NCBI RefSeq assembly: GCF_041260665.1 | Contig: NZ_JBGCCT010000033.1 | Span: 1-64,000, forward strand | DNA from: Catenulispora sp. GP43 | GTDB taxonomy: Bacteria > Actinomycetota > Actinomycetes > Streptomycetales > Catenulisporaceae | Reading direction: 5' to 3' | Length of the DNA stretch: 64,000 nucleotides | In this document: piece by piece, positions 63,640-64,000 of the stretch | Layout of the letters: each line of letters starts with the position of its first letter | How positions within the stretch are numbered: the stretch's first letter is position 1 | Translations under genes and position numbers: made by a program | Notes under the pieces: generated by a model | Told to the model about the DNA's origin: nothing | Database searches by the model: none | Seen by the model: the letters and a program-made list of their open reading frames with translations, nothing else

Positions 63640-64000
63640 ACCTTTCAAAGAAGACCCGGCAGGCATCTCGCAGGCATAAAGCCGCGTAGTCCTGACGGTG
63701 TCTCGGATGTCACAGGTTCGTCTCGCCGAAGCGCAGACGCGGGCCACCACGTCGGCGGCGACGTCGGCGAGCAGCCGATCCCCGGCCCAAGCATGCGTGC
63801 GCGGCCGCACCAGCGCCTCGGCCAGGGGAACCCCGAGCTGGACGCTGATCACCCCGATCCGCAGCGGGAACGCGAACACCGCGCGGACCCCGAGGTTCAT
63901 CGCGGCCGGAGCGAACGCGGGCCGACGGCGTTGCGCGGCGTGAAGGTCCGTGATCAGCACCGGCACCCCGGCCGCGACGGCGTCCAGGCCGGGGCCTTCA
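63640..64000 (-). other. GAF-domain fragment in frame with the GAF-ANTAR gene, runs off the window
   Basis: Reading from the window edge, the frame gives EGPGLDAVAAGVPVLITDLHAAQRRRPAFAPAAMNLGVRAVFAFPLRIG, the C-terminal half of a GAF domain of the actinobacterial ANTAR type. It then continues in odd sequence (VISVQLGVPLAEALVRPRTHAWAGDRLLADVAADVV) to the start of the downstream gene with no stop. It is either a degraded neighbour or the first GAF domain of a larger fused protein. Confidence 0.5.

Overview
The window is GC-rich, about 70 percent by eye, with GTG starts, ATGA/GTGA stop-start overlaps, an actinobacterial 5S rRNA 3' end, a DUF4193 protein, a GAF-ANTAR protein and a conservon-type kinase. 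This points to a filamentous high-GC actinobacterium (Streptomycetales/Catenulisporales type). No genus can be fixed from the sequence alone.

Layout: (1) 1-4187, end of an rRNA operon with its terminator, then two regulator/enzyme pairs: epoxide hydrolase with TetR, and MBL hydrolase with XRE. (2) 4188-11073, an ECF sigma factor, an IS5-type transposase remnant, a four-gene overlapping sensory operon (membrane sensor-like protein, NIT-domain histidine kinase, roadblock protein, family-3 solute-binding lipoprotein) and a zinc-finger anti-sigma factor. (3) 11155-17924, a FadR-type regulator and an amine-catabolism operon (APC permease, glutamine-synthetase-like ligase, gamma-glutamyl hydrolase, aldehyde dehydrogenase, SDR) in the order of M. 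tuberculosis Rv2860c-Rv2857c. (4) 18244-20171, a MarR regulator and an NmrA-like protein/membrane protein pair sharing matching operators. (5) 20413-31468, a ten-gene minus-strand operon coupling an osmoprotectant-type ABC importer to an enolase-superfamily enzyme, a formaldehyde-activating-enzyme homologue, two aldehyde dehydrogenases, a beta-hydroxyacid dehydrogenase and an iron-type alcohol dehydrogenase, with a divergent IclR regulator.

(6) 31668-42485, a secreted alpha/beta hydrolase, then a guanidine/urea operon: APC permease, two DUF1989 proteins (carboxyguanidine deiminase type), a biotin-dependent carboxylase, allophanate hydrolase and TetR. A four-half-site GlnR-like box lies upstream. 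(7) 42490-63639, a stress/dormancy-type island: Hsp20, two P-type ATPases, a DoxX-like protein, two universal stress proteins, a general stress protein, LemA, HtpX, phosphoketolase, an orphan NuoD, a VIT-family transporter, DUF4193, a STAS protein and a GAF-ANTAR protein. This part holds many gene fragments: an integrase relic, a slipin/phosphoketolase/CDF composite relic, a recombinase relic, a kinase-like domain with Asn at the phospho-acceptor position and a STAS domain with an internal deletion. It resembles DevR/DosR-regulated loci of other actinobacteria.

The most distinctive findings are the Fae-containing importer-catabolic operon (20.4-30.6 kb), the truncated conservon linked to a solute-binding lipoprotein (5.3-10.2 kb), the guanidine operon with its GlnR-like box, and the composite relic at 47.9-48.4 kb.
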